A stretch of DNA of 64,000 nt from Pomphorhynchus laevis (GCA_012934845.2 WNNJ02002289.1:92158-156157); one strand, 5' to 3'; positions 31,936 to 42,954 are shown, counted from the stretch's first letter. The notes: generated by a model not told the origin, from the letters alone. Numbers and translations: made by a program.

Positions 31936-32940
31936 ATGACATCTCTCAAAAAAGGTATACTTTCCACTTCAATGACAATCAACGATCCTAAGGTTAGTAA
32001 ATTTGTTTCTAACTCAGCATCTGACTCAGGGGAACTTCCCCCGTTTCCAAAACTTAATAATTTGGAGATTATCACAACTACAAAACCTATAGAAAGGCAC
32101 AGATTATTTACTGTCTTTCTCCGTACCTTCGTTAAAGACTACCCCGGGAGAATAGTCTTTAATTCTGTAAGAACGTATTTAAACACTGTCAAAGTTTCAT
32201 TTGCTTCCCCTGCTCTGTTGGAAGCCTACGAACAGTTTTTTAAGAAGTGCCTTTCCCACATAGGAACGTTATTCTTAAAGCCTATTCAGGCGACCCTAAA
32301 AATTACGAACTACCCTCCTCACTTCGAAGAGGAAGATTTTGACCTCCTTCGTAAGACCTATAAATTGGACTCAATAAGAGGCCTTAAGTCGAAAACATGA
32401 GATGTACTCCCGATTGCCTTTTGCACGGCAGATTTAGATAATGCTCTGTTGTTATCCAAGGCCGCGAGTAATCCCTTCCTGGGTATAACTTAAGGTTTAC
32501 ACTGGTTGATCAAGACTTGTTTACTTATCCACATTGCAACCTATGCCATAGTTGGGGGCACTGGGCCTCGTTTTGTTCGCGTGAAAAAATATGTGGAGTT
32601 TGTGGACTTACTTCATGCGATAATATGTCTAAGGGGGAGAGGTGTGTGACCCCTCCTGCCTTATCAATTGCGGGGGAGACCACCCCGCGTGGTCGCGACG
32701 CTGCCGAATCTTCAAAGACTATCAAAGAAGATTATCTGCCAAGTCGACCCCTACTTCAAAAGACTACGCATCCGTTTCTGCGCCGGCAGACAGAATGTCA
32801 AACTTGGACATATTATCTCTAATTGGCAATAATAAGAAAGTTATTTTGGCACAGATTGAGAGAATGATGGTCCCCCTTCTGGCGGATTTCCTTGGTTCAG
32901 CTTCAGTGCCGTTGGAGCCAGCTATAGTAAGGCCTAAATA
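31936..32940 (+). pseudogene. A4 ORF1
   Basis: The ATG at 31936 opens MTSLKKGILSTSMTINDPK. The N-terminal half (ELPPFPKLNNLEIITTTKPIERHRLF, YPGRIVFNSVR) is open to 32400, where a TGA interrupts. The zinc-knuckle part (CNLCHSWGHWASFC, then CSRRC-like and DYQRR) continues in other frames to a stop at 32940, followed out of frame by the family tail region. Broken in about three places. Confidence 0.82.
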
Positions 32941-33138
32941 AAAAAACGAGGTTCCTCAGCACGAACGGTTCCTCCCCTTAAGATGGGGAAATTGCTACAA
33001 GATAAAGGGGCCTCCTCGTTGGGAAATGATGATATTGCCAGGGAGCTCTGGCCCTGGATGGGGCTAGTGGCGGGAGGGGCAACCCTTCTGCACCTAGCTC
33101 TGTCCAGGTTGGCTGCCCCGTCCAACTTGTCTGACACA

Positions 33139-35527
33139 ATGGTGAGTAAACCCGAGCCTTTTTCACTGAATATCATTCAGTGGAATTCGGGAGGTGCTTC
33201 TGCCCTTAGACTTTTATCTGGTAGAGATGCAGATGTTATAGTCCTTCAGGAGACGCGGTCTATCCGTCTTCCCTAGGACATTACTCGATTTATCCCAAAA
33301 CATATATGTTCCCACTATACTCCGTACATAACCCCACCTCACTCCTCTTCATCTCAAGGACTCTTGACCTTAGTTAAGTGCTCCTTAAGGTCCTCCCTCC
33401 TATTAAACTACTCATGTCCAGTCATGTCTTGTTTAGTAGTTTCACTCAGTAAGAACGGTAAACGCCTCAGTCTAGCCAATGTCTACATCCGTCCAGGGGA
33501 AATTCACAAGAACCGTGACCTCCTGGATAGTATTATTGACAGCGGTTATGACATGATACTTGGGGATTTCAACGACAGAACTGGTCGTTGGATCAATGCA
33601 GCGCTTCGCAGAGCTAGTAACGGTTATCTTATTCACAAACCCCCGTCCCCTACCTTTCATTGCACATCAACAAATTCTATCCTCGACATTTTACTGCTTC
33701 ACTCGAGGTGGCTGTTAAAACCCCTCTGCACGGAGCAGTCGCGCCAGCAATTGTCCACCTCTCATGACCTAATTCGTTGGAGAATTGAGGAAGATATGTT
33801 GCTTCGCAAAAGGTTTCACTTTGATCCGATCAGAGTGGCCTTCTTTCAGGCGGCTATCCAACTCTTTCCCCGAATAGGAAATGAGAGTCTGACCGAATTT
33901 AATACCTACCTCTTTTCGCAAGCTACCGCGATTCTATCGACTACCTATAAAGGTCGTATATACAATCCCACTCCGACAAAACTCAAGGTCCTAGCAAAAT
34001 TACTGAACCTCCCTAATCTCTCTGCTTCCGCCAAACAGGCCCTCTCGAATGAATACTGGAGCACTAGATACAGGTTCCAGCTGAGTAGGGATAGGACGAG
34101 TATCGCTCGCCTTAATCCTTCTCAGTCTTCCTTTTGGAAGATTTTCAAGAAGGAGAAGTTTGTTTGCTGGAAGGATAGAGCATTGAGTTGGATAGGGAAT
34201 GTAGGCCTTGAAAAAGTTTTGGAGGAGTCACTAGCCCTACACAACTATGGAGCCACTCAATCACCTCAACCAATCCCGCCTTGGTGTAACTTCAGGAGTA
34301 GGGATCTATCTGTTACGGATATTCTTAACTCCTGGGGTCCACTCCCGGGCACCTCCAAATCCGTCGTTCCACTTTCTTCTCGGGTCTGTCAGCTTTTGAC
34401 AGCTGATCAGAGAAGAGAGGTGGCCGTAACAATGCTTTTAGCCTCCCCATCCGGTGTAGCAGGTATCAATATTAGTAAGCGTGTTTTTATCTCTAAGAAA
34501 AAATCCTGCTCATGTCCTAAAGACCTGCGACCCATTTCGATTCAAAATTCCCTCGTGTCGATTTACGAAAAAGCGCTTGCGCGTAAAATCCGCGACCATT
34601 TAAATAGGCGTAATTTGATCCCTCCAGGTTTTTATGGGTTCGTCAAATGTCGCTCGGTTCATTCAGTAGTAGGTGAGGTGGAGCAGTTTTGTCGGGATAA
34701 TAACCATCGTCTAGTTGTGGCTATTTTCCTTGACTTTTCTGCTGCATTTGACCGCATCTCCTATTCCTTTTGTGATCTCTTCTCTCAGGTCCCTCGGGTT
34801 GCCTGCGAGAATTGTGAACAGGGTGGAGATCCTGCTGTACACCAAGCGATTTTATTATGATGACGACCCTGTATATATACAGGGTATATACACCTTATAT
34901 CTTGCTGCATCCATTAATCTATTCAAAATATTTAAACGCGAACAACGTCTTGTGGTGTACGCTGATGACACCACAGCCCTGTTCACTGGACACAGGTGTA
35001 AAGACGTAGTCTCTGACATCAGCCGTTTCTTTTTAAGATTAAAAGATCAGTTACCCATATCCAACCTTATTTTAAACTCCGCCAAATCGCAGGCGGTTGT
35101 CTTTCATGGCACCCCTGCAACAAAGCAGAAACTTTAGAGATTAGCACTTTCTGCGCTCTTCTCTATATTTGCCTCTGAACCACACCCTACCTTCACAAGT
35201 CGAGTAAAATACCTGGGGTTCACCGTTACGGTGAACTGGTCGTCGAAAGCTGACCTGGATAGACTCAAATGTATCCTAAAGAAAGCTAGGTGGGCCCTGA
35301 AACGGGCTCAGCATCTGTCATTGAAAGGGAAAACCCAGGTGCGCCTTTGGAGCACTTGGGCTGTCTCGGGATTAGTCTTCTTTTCGAGAGGACGTCCCTT
35401 AGGGCAAAGGGTAAGGTTTCTTAAGCTCCTCGTCTCTCGTTTAATCAGCATAGTACGCGCCGATTGGATTTTTCGGGGGGGGGAGGTGAAATACCCCGGG
35501 GGGTTCAGTCGGAAGGCGGCGTGTTAA
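33139..35527 (+). pseudogene. A4 ORF2: endonuclease and RT with an internal deletion
   Basis: MVSKPEPFSLNIIQWNSGG opens the endonuclease, with the intact second motif VLQETRSIRLP. It is followed by a TAG (33274-33276) that copy A5 also has. The frame is then open 33364-34860 through YDMILGDFNDRTGRW, STSHDLIRWRIEED and VVAIFLDFSAAFDRIS. One frame change near 34760 and a deletion at 34870 remove the TGVPQGSPLSP motif and put in a short palindromic filler. The end reads RLVVYADDTTALFTG and SSKADLDRLKCILKKARWALKRAQ. Confidence 0.87.
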
Positions 35528-35712
35528 ATAGGTAGGGGCTCAGATCCCCGTGGATTTGAGGCCATGAAGAAAGAGAAGACTGCAAGAAAGAAATGAACTG
35601 TGGTTTCTGTCTTTAACTGTCACTCTTAACTGACTGTTATTACTCTTTTTTCCCTCTCATTTATGTTTTTGTGATTTAATAAAATCTTTATTATTATAGT
35701 TAAAAATGCAAA

Positions 35713-36759
35713 ATGTGCAGTGAAGTAACAATCGGAGGATCAAAGAAGAACGAAATGCAAGCAAATTTGGATAAATTTTTGGAAGAATCTCTGGTATCAT
35801 TTACTTTTTCTAGGAACGAAGTAAGAGATTTGTTAACCTCCACTTGGAATGATGGTATTTGTGAACTTCCCCCTATTCCCAAACTAAAAAATCTGATAAT
35901 TATCAAAATTTCTGCGCCTCAAGTGCTCCATAACTTATTCAATCTATTTCTATGAAAATACACTGCAAAATTCAACCACAGAATCTTGTTTAATTCAGTA
36001 AAATATTTTGAAACAGAAATAAAAATTTAATTCGTATCTAATGATCTTGCTAAGGATTACGAGGAATTCTTCAAAAGGGATCTCTCGCATTTAGTAGGAT
36101 CTCTGCAAAGCGATATCGATTCTTTAAAACCATGTTATAATATCTCTTACTTCAGGACGGTAATGGGGAGGAATGGCTTCCCCTCGCGATTGCCTTCGTC
36201 ACAGCCCCTCTTGATACGGCTGATACACTAACTAAATCTGCATGACACCCCTTTCTGGGCACAATCTAAAGTTTGCTCTACTAAGTTCAGACAATATGGC
36301 TTCTCCCCACTTCAACACTTGCCACCAATGGGTCCATTGGTGCTCCGGGTGTGGTAAGGCCAGTTCTTGTGGGGTTTGCGGTTTGTCCAGCTGTCCTCAT
36401 GTCGGAGTGAAGTGATCCGACCCACTAAAGTCCTCCAACTACGGTGGAGCATACCCGGATGGTCAAGAAAATGTAGCGAATTTAAAAACTACAGATCCCG
36501 ACACATCTCCTCCAACTCAAAAAAGATTGAACCCGCTAGCTTTGGAGCAGTAGCTGGTAGAATGAATGATAGCGATATTTTACAGCTTATCAACGCTACC
36601 AGACGAGAGATTTATCAGCAATGGGAGTCACTGTTCAAGAAACATGGTGCATCGTTCCTCTCGACTACAGTTATTACTGTCCCTCCGGCATTGAAGGGAT
36701 CAAAAAAGAAGAGCTTCTTCTCAGACAGTTCCACCGGTCAAGATAGGAAAACTTATTAA
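35713..36759 (+). pseudogene. A5 ORF1 remnant
   Basis: The start MCSEVTIGGSKKNEMQANLD and ELPPIPKLKNLIIIKIS are recognisable. The knuckle region survives as CHQWVHWCSGC-like and CGVCGLSSC pieces in different frames, then RKCSEFKNYRSRHISSNSKK. It is clearly homologous to A1-A4 ORF1 but decayed. Confidence 0.78.
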
Positions 36760-36913
36760 GTCTAAGACTGGAAAAGTTGCGGTAATATTGGTAAATGAAG
36801 ACAATGCCCGTGGGCAAGTGTCTTCCCTTGTTGGGGCATGTGGTGAAACGGGCGACCTTTCCGCCCCTAGCTCCGTCTAGTTTAAGGCAATCCCACCTAG
36901 CTAATCTAACGCA

Positions 36914-38795
36914 ATGCAGAGTACTCGTGGGCTATTTTCATTGAATATTATTCAGTGGAATTCGGAAATGCTTCTGCCCTTAGACTTCTATCCGTGAGAG
37001 ATGCAGATGTTATAGTCCTTCAGGAGACGCGGTCTATTCGTCTCCCCTAGGACATTACTCGATTCATCCCTAAGCACATTTATTCCTACTATACTGCGTA
37101 CATAACCCCACCGCACTCCTCTTCGTCCCAAGGTCTTCAACCTTTGTGAAATGCTCTCTAATATCCTCCCTCCTGCTATACTTCTCTTGTCCAGCCCTAT
37201 CTTGCTTAGTTATATCACTCTGTAAGAACGGTAAACGCCTCAGTCTAGCCAATATCTACATCCATCCAGATGAGATTCACAAGAACCGTGACCTCCTGGA
37301 TAGGATTTTAAATAGTGGCTATGACATGGTACTTGGTTATTTCAACGACCGAACTGGTCGTTGATTAATGCAGCATTCCGCAGAGCCAGGAACGACTATC
37401 TTATTCATAAACCACCGTCCTTAACCTTTCATTGCACATCAACAAGCTCTCTCCTCGACATACTACTGCTTCATAAGAGGTGGTGGTTGAAATCCCTCTG
37501 CACGGAGCAGTCGCGTTAACATCTGACCACCTATCATGACCTAATTCGTTGGTGGATTGAAGAGGATACGCTGCTTCGAAGTAGATTCCACTTTGATCCA
37601 ATCAGACAGGCTTTCTTTCAGGCAGCTATCCAACGCTTCCCCCGAATTGGGAAGGAGTCTGACCGAATTTAATTCCTATCTCTCTTCGCAAGCCACCGCA
37701 ATGCTTTCGACAACCTATAAAGGCCGTGTTTACTGTCCCACCCCGACAAAACTCAAAACCTTAGCGCATATGCTTCGTCTTCCCAATCTCTCTGCTTCTG
37801 CCAGGCAAGTTCTCTCGAAAAAATATTGGAGCACTAGATATAGGTTCCAACTGGGTAAGGATAGGGCAGCATTGTTTCCCTTAATCCGGCTCAGTCCTCC
37901 TTTTGGAAAATATTCAAGAAGGAGAAATTTATCTGTTGGAAGGATAGATCATTGGATTGGATTAGTAGTAAAGGTCTTGATATAGTTTTAGGGGAGTCGC
38001 TAGCCCTACATAATTATGGAGCCACTAAATCACAATGCTATTAGCCTTCTCTTCCGATATGGTCAGCATCAACATTAGTCGTAGAATTTTCATACCTAAA
38101 AGAAATCCGGCCTCCTGTCCTAAAGACCTTAGGCCCATTTCGATACTAAAATCCCTCATCTCAATTTACGAAAAAGCGCTTGCTCGTAAAATCCGCGACC
38201 ATTTCAGTATGCGTAATTTGATCCCTTCAGGTTTTCACGAGTTCGTTAAAGGTCGCTCGGTCCATTCAGCAATTGTTGAGGTGCAGCAGTTCTGTCAAGA
38301 TAATAGCCATCATCTCGTTGTGGCTGTTTTCCTTGACTTTTCTGCTGCATTTGACCGTATCTCCATACCCTTCGTTATCTCCTCTCTCAGGTCTCTCGGG
38401 TTGCCTGCGAGAATTTTTAACAGGGTGAAAATATTGTTGTTCACCAAGCGATTCTTCTATGAAGACGACCCTGATGCATGTCAGTTCTACCCTATTCCGG
38501 GTGTACCTCAAAGATCCCCACTTTCTCCAATATTATCTTGCTGCCTTCATTGTACTCAAAAGAAAATTTAAACGCGATCTACATCTGGTGGTATACGCTG
38601 ATGATATCACAGCCCTGTTTTCTGAACGCAGGTGCAAAGATGTAGTCTCTGACATCAGCCGTTTCTTTTAAAGATTAAAAGACCAGCTACCTAAATCCAA
38701 TCTTATTTTAAACTCCGCTAAATCGCAGGTGGTAGTCCTCCCCCTGCTACAAATCAAAAACTTAAGAGATTAGCACTCTCTGCACTCTCCTCCAT
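36914..38795 (+). pseudogene. A5 ORF2 remnant
   Basis: The start is MQSTRGLFSLNIIQWNS, as in A1. The endonuclease has the same TAG as A4 (37048-37050). YDMVLGYFNDRTGR has Y for the catalytic D of GDFN. RT pieces are PKDLRPISILKSLISIYEK, VVAVFLDFSAAFDRIS, LHLVVYADDITALFSE and RCKDVVSDISRFF. A segment of about 300 bp between the endonuclease and RT is missing near 38030. Confidence 0.82.
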
Positions 38796-38801
38796 TTTGC
38801 A

Positions 38802-39766
38802 ACGAAACCTGATAACATGACAGCTACTCCTGATGATCTTAAATCTTTATTCTAATGCATGGATATTATATAAATTGGTTTATAAAGATACCGTTTTAAA
38901 AATTTCATAACTCCAACACCAATGTTCATAACTTTAAAAATATCCTATGCAATTCTTGTTTACATTGTAAGATGATTTTTTCGGCATTAATGAATTAGAC
39001 TTAAAATACTTTATAATAAGGTAGGTATTAAATTCAGATGATTTTCTAATATGGTCGTTAAAAAGTTTGTAACATTATAAAAATAGCTTTTTTTGCTCAG
39101 AAAAAGAAAATAAACATATTTGATTTCCATTTATAAATTAATTTTGAAATTGTAGTTTTAAAAAATTTATGTCCAACAACAAAAAATCCGATTTTTGCAA
39201 TCAAAAAATATTAAATTAATACCAAAATACCAAATATAATTGCTTTATTTTTTGAAGAATAAATCTAAATATGATAATATACTCATTAAACCCCAGAATA
39301 AAGCAACATAAATATACTTACAAAAGACCAAATTAGCGCTATTGTTGACCACATTAATAGGTTAGATCACAACATCGATTATAATTACACCGTTGTTAAA
39401 TCAAAAGAAACAAATTGTTTGGATAGAAAAATACCAGAAGCGTATTACATTCCTAAAAATCGTAATAATATCACGTCGAATACTAAAGAAGATCAAAAGA
39501 ATGCAAGCATTTTGTTTTATTTTTATATATTTATCTATAGTTTTAATCTTTTAAAAATTGTATTATTTTATTGACATTTGCGTTCAAAAGTTTTGATAGC
39601 TTTCGCAAGTTATCGATTTTCAAAAATAAAATTAAAAAAGTAAATATTTTGATCTTTAATACAATTTTTTAAACCGTATCTTTATAAAACAATTTATAGA
39701 ACATTCATGCATTAGAATAAAGATTTAAGATCATTAGTAGTAGCTGTCATATTATCAGATTTCGTC
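38802..39766. mobile_element. About 965-bp element with about 100-bp terminal inverted repeats
   Basis: The left arm (38802 to about 38905) and right arm (about 39665-39766) are inverted copies, reading ACGAAA(C/T)CTGATAA inward and matching through GACAGCTACT, GATCTTAAATCTTTATTCTA and AAAGATAC(C/G)G. The interior is AT-rich and contains one Penelope-like fragment. It could be a non-autonomous DNA transposon, or a Penelope-like element whose terminal repeats are inverted. Confidence 0.75.
39336..39530 (+). pseudogene. Possible C-terminal end of a Penelope-like GIY-YIG domain
   Basis: A frame reads DHINRLDHNIDYNYTVVKSK and PEAYYIPKNRNNITSNTK. This fits the end of the GIY-YIG endonuclease in Penelope-like elements, where a histidine pair, an IDF-type strand and an E-A-x-Y-I strand followed by N-rich sequence are conserved. 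It is short and isolated, so this remains tentative. Confidence 0.45.
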
Positions 39767-40539
39767 CCTTTCCTCATAGGAAATAGAGGCCGAAAATCAG
39801 CAAACATATTCCGAGTTGGCTAATGTTTATGGCGCGGAGTATGAATGCTTTCTTAATAATAAAACATAATATGAATTAGATAAATTCAGAACAAAAATAA
39901 CAGATAGCTATTTTCATCTAAGTATCATGTATCGGAATTTTCGTTGTTTCTTCACCTTGCCTTATATTTATCAGACGGATCAGATCTTGCTAGCGCAAAA
40001 CAGTCCAACAGCTTGCGAATATTTAGCCAAGGCCTTCCTTGGTTATAAGATATTTAACTTTAAGTAGATAACTATAACATCATATACTATACTGTAGTAT
40101 TTAATAATACATATACCTATAATAATATATCTATCTATACTATAAGATAGCATCTATAGTATCATAATAATATTCTATATTTTGGTAGTTAAAATCTCGA
40201 AACAATTACTTCGAGATGTTGAAGTATTCTATGTGTCGCAAATATTCATATCTTATTGTGTACTTTGCTCGAAAACGATGTAAATCTACAACAAATCTAG
40301 ATTTGCTTTCGCAACTACATTGACTGAATGAATGTTGATATCAAATATTGATATACACGCGATATTACATTTTTTAAATATTATCGTGTATATGAAGTAT
40401 TAATTAAAATATTTCATATTTTAAATTAATCATATTTAATATATATAAAATAAATATTTATAAAAATATTAATCATATTTTATAATATGAAATATTTATA
40501 AATATTTCATAGTTGTAATACGATATTGAACGGATGAAT
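39767..40539. other. AT-rich DNA, nothing recognised
   Basis: Contains ATAATAATAT-type simple sequence at 40080-40200 and palindromic AT tracts at 40370-40510. No ORF. Confidence 0.5.
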
Positions 40540-40961
40540 TAGCAGAAAGCCGATTGACTGCGTTTTATTTGATATAGGTTTACTTATATTACCTTTTGGA
40601 CTTAGGATTAACAGTAATTAATAGTTTCGTTAGGTTAGAAAACAAGTTTTATTTCGTGATATTCTAGATAAAAAGGGTATATCAGAAAATAAAACTATAG
40701 TCAGATACAATTAGAAAATAAAACCTATATGAATGCAGTGATTTAAGTTAAGAACAATTATCATAGTCACTGTTCTATTATGGATAATTGATAACGACAG
40801 CTTAAATACATCTAAGAAACAGAATTGAATTGCAAAAGTCTTAATTTTGATAAAACAAATGAACATATATGTACTCATAATCTAGAATTAATTGAAAATT
40901 GTGAATTAAGAAAGCCTCTATCAAAAGGGTGTAGATATAGATAAAAAAATAATTAATTTAT

Positions 40962-41108
40962 TTAATATAGATTAAATATATTAGAGTTCGGAGCCAGGCA
41001 GTCGAGGCAAGATAATGTGCCTTTGTCACATCGGCAATACTTACAGATTGCAGCCTGTCCATTACAGTTGCAACACCGTTGACTCATGGCTGGTTTCCCA
41101 CGAGGCAT
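40962..41108 (-). CDS. 48-codon cysteine-rich ORF within the Penelope-like cluster
   Basis: ATG (41108) to TAA. The protein MPRGKPAMSQ continues into a cysteine cluster of the form CC-x-C-x6-C-x2-C-x-C-x6-C-x2-C (QRCCNCNGQAAICKYCRC, then CLDC). The surrounding 250 bp is more GC-rich than the host Penelope-like sequence and is opposite in orientation. It is probably the zinc-binding end of another element or gene that landed here. No function is assigned. Confidence 0.5.
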   Translation of the reverse strand: MPRGKPAMSQRCCNCNGQAAICKYCRCDKGTLSCLDCLAPNSNIFNLY

Positions 41109-41407
41109 TCAGGACGTGTGATTTTCGTCGATGATTGTCCTCAGTTGTTGTAATCGATGATTGTCGTGTAAGTATTGAATGTTTTATGTAATGTAAGTAG
41201 TTATAATTCTATGTTATATTATCTCACCATGTAAGTAGTTATAACAAAAGAATTTTTTTAATATAGATTAAATAATAATAACAATACAAATAAAATTTAC
41301 AATTCGTTATATAATGACTTAAATGCTTACTTTTGTAAATGGTAAAAGCTTAAATACATCAAAGATGAACATTTGGAAAACTTATATTTCAGATCATCAA
41401 AAAGAAA

Positions 41408-41659
41408 ATGAAAATAACATACAATTATAAAAGGAAAGAACAAATTAATAAAGATATGTATGCAGAACTTACTAAATTAAAGCACAACTATATAATAACA
41501 ACTATTGATAAAGCTAATAATAACTTTGTCTTTATATGCAAAAAGCTTTATTATAATATACTGAAGAAAGAAGTTAATTATAATAATTTAAATATAAACA
41601 CTACATATACATGTAGTGATTTAAATTTAGAAAAATTATTACAAGTCATTGTTCTATAA
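41408..41659 (+). pseudogene. Penelope-like reverse transcriptase, N-terminal piece
   Basis: The frame reads YAELTKLKHNYIITTIDKAN then NNFVFICKKLYYNILKKEV. The pattern I-T-x2-D-K-A-x-N-x-F-V-F-x-C-K is the start of the RT in Penelope-like elements. It is preceded by the same sequence that follows the GIY-YIG ORF at 42735-42855, so in the parent element the RT lies downstream of the endonuclease. The rest of the RT is absent. Confidence 0.7.
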
Positions 41660-41680
41660 TGGATAAATAGGGTATAAAAA

Positions 41681-42772
41681 TTGAATCAGATAATAAAACT
41701 ATACCTTTATATTACGACAAACAAATGTTTTTCATTAAATATTAATAATAATTGTAACTGCAATACCGCAGGTGTAGTGTATCTTATACAGTGTACATAT
41801 GGATTGCAGTATATAGAAAAAACATATCAAATGTTAAAAACTAGGTTTAGGCAACGCATACATAATATACAGCATAATAGTCAAACTATATTTCATAAAC
41901 ATATGAGATTAATAGGACATGATATTAAAAACTGTAAATTATTTATTTTAGAGAACATATCAATATTAAATCAAAAACTATTAGAAAACGAAGATTTTTG
42001 GATTAAAACGCTTAATTCCATGTACCCATTAGGATTGAATGACGTGGTACAAGGAATTGGCAGAAGTAGTATAATACATAATAAACAACTATATTATAAT
42101 AATCCGGTTAAATGCAAACCAAGAAGTCATGGTGATAAAAGGAATAAGAAAAATAGAGTTAAAAATATTAAAAAAGATATGTATATAAATGAACAATTAG
42201 AAATATTAAAACAACTTTTAAGTGATAATAAGCTAAATGATCTTTATGTAAATATAAGAAGTTTTTCTAAAGATATCATATGTTCAATAAATCAAAAATT
42301 AATTAACGACTATGATAGGTTGAGTTGTATAATAGACAGTTATTGTAATACAAAATACTATAATCGTACAATAAATGTAAATAATAACAATAGAAAATAT
42401 ACATTAACCATAAACTTCATTAATAAATGTATAGATAACATAAATATAGCCGGACTTTTAAATAATTCTAAAAGTAAAGAAATAATAGGGTCAGATTTAA
42501 GTAAATATATTCCTAAAATAAGGTATAAACTCCTACCACCATTAGGACGAAAAATTTGTAATTATAATAAAGAATTAAAATCAATATGTAACGATAATAT
42601 TAGAAACATAATGGAAACAGAATGCAATTGTAAAAGTCTTAGTTTTGATAAAATAAATGAACATATATGTACCCATAATCTAGAATTAATTGAAAATTGT
42701 GAATTAAGAAAGCTGCTATCAAAAGGGTATAAATATAGATTAAATAATAACAACGACAAAAATAAAATTTAG
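41681..42772 (+). CDS. Penelope-like protein: N-terminal GIY-YIG plus linker domain
   Basis: 363 codons with no ATG at the frame start, so it is probably 5'-truncated. The GIY-YIG-like endonuclease occupies about residues 25-120: CNTAGVVYLIQCTYGLQYIE, TRFRQRIHNIQH and ENEDFWIKTLNSMYPLGLND. These supply the GIY-type strand, the arginine and the C-terminal glutamate; YIE replaces the usual YIG. The following 240 residues are lysine- and asparagine-rich and end in a C-x-C motif and ICTHNLELIENCELRKLLSK, a linker that in permuted Penelope-like elements (Naiad/Chlamys type) lies between endonuclease and RT. No stop or shift is seen within it. Confidence 0.75.
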   Translation: MNQIIKLYLYITTNKCFSLNINNNCNCNTAGVVYLIQCTYGLQYIEKTYQMLKTRFRQRIHNIQHNSQTIFHKHMRLIGHDIKNCKLFILENISILNQKLLENEDFWIKTLNSMYPLGLNDVVQGIGRSSIIHNKQLYYNNPVKCKPRSHGDKRNKKNRVKNIKKDMYINEQLEILKQLLSDNKLNDLYVNIRSFSKDIICSINQKLINDYDRLSCIIDSYCNTKYYNRTINVNNNNRKYTLTINFINKCIDNINIAGLLNNSKSKEIIGSDLSKYIPKIRYKLLPPLGRKICNYNKELKSICNDNIRNIMETECNCKSLSFDKINEHICTHNLELIENCELRKLLSKGYKYRLNNNNDKNKI

Positions 42773-42875
42773 TATTCGTTATATAATAACTTAAATGCTT
42801 ACTTTAGTAAGCTGATTAATAGTAAAAGCTCGAATATATCTAAGATACACATTTGGAAAGGGGGTCTGACGATTT

Positions 42876-42930
42876 GATCTGACGTCATCCTGACGGCACT
42901 TCCAATGTGCCGTCAGGATGACGTCAGATC
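42876..42930. repeat. Perfect 24-bp stem, 7-nt loop palindrome
   Basis: The arms are 42876-42899 and 42907-42930; the left arm starts GATCTGACGTCATCCTGACG. A weaker match extends it about 10 bp outward. It sits at the junction between the Penelope-like cluster and a family A ORF1 fragment. Confidence 0.94.
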
Positions 42931-42954
42931 AGATTCATCAGATCCACCACTCCG

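Larger units (their letters stand above)
31906..35697 (+). mobile_element. LINE family A, copy A4 (second of three)
   Basis: Follows A3 without recognisable host DNA between them and ends in a 3' UTR with TTTAATAAAATCTTTATTAT. The next element, A5, begins immediately. Confidence 0.88.
35700..38801 (+). mobile_element. LINE family A, copy A5 (third of three, most decayed)
   Basis: Begins with ATAGTTAAAAATG directly after the A4 tail and ends at about 38801, where a terminal-inverted-repeat element starts. The 3' end is not found on the other side of that element. It has many frame changes, at least ten by eye across both ORFs. Confidence 0.85.
40540..42870 (+). mobile_element. Cluster of Penelope-like element pieces
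   Basis: At least two overlapping copies. The block at about 40830-40945 repeats at about 42620-42740 (encoding ICTHNLELIENCELRK), and 41265-41375 repeats at 42735-42855. An older partial copy lies left of a better one. Pieces encode a GIY-YIG domain, a linker and the start of an RT, with the endonuclease upstream of the RT. Confidence 0.8.

Noticed and set aside
42880-42925. TGACGTCA boxes read as CREB sites
   Set aside because: They are part of the arms of a perfect palindrome with no gene start beside it. A regulatory role is unsupported.
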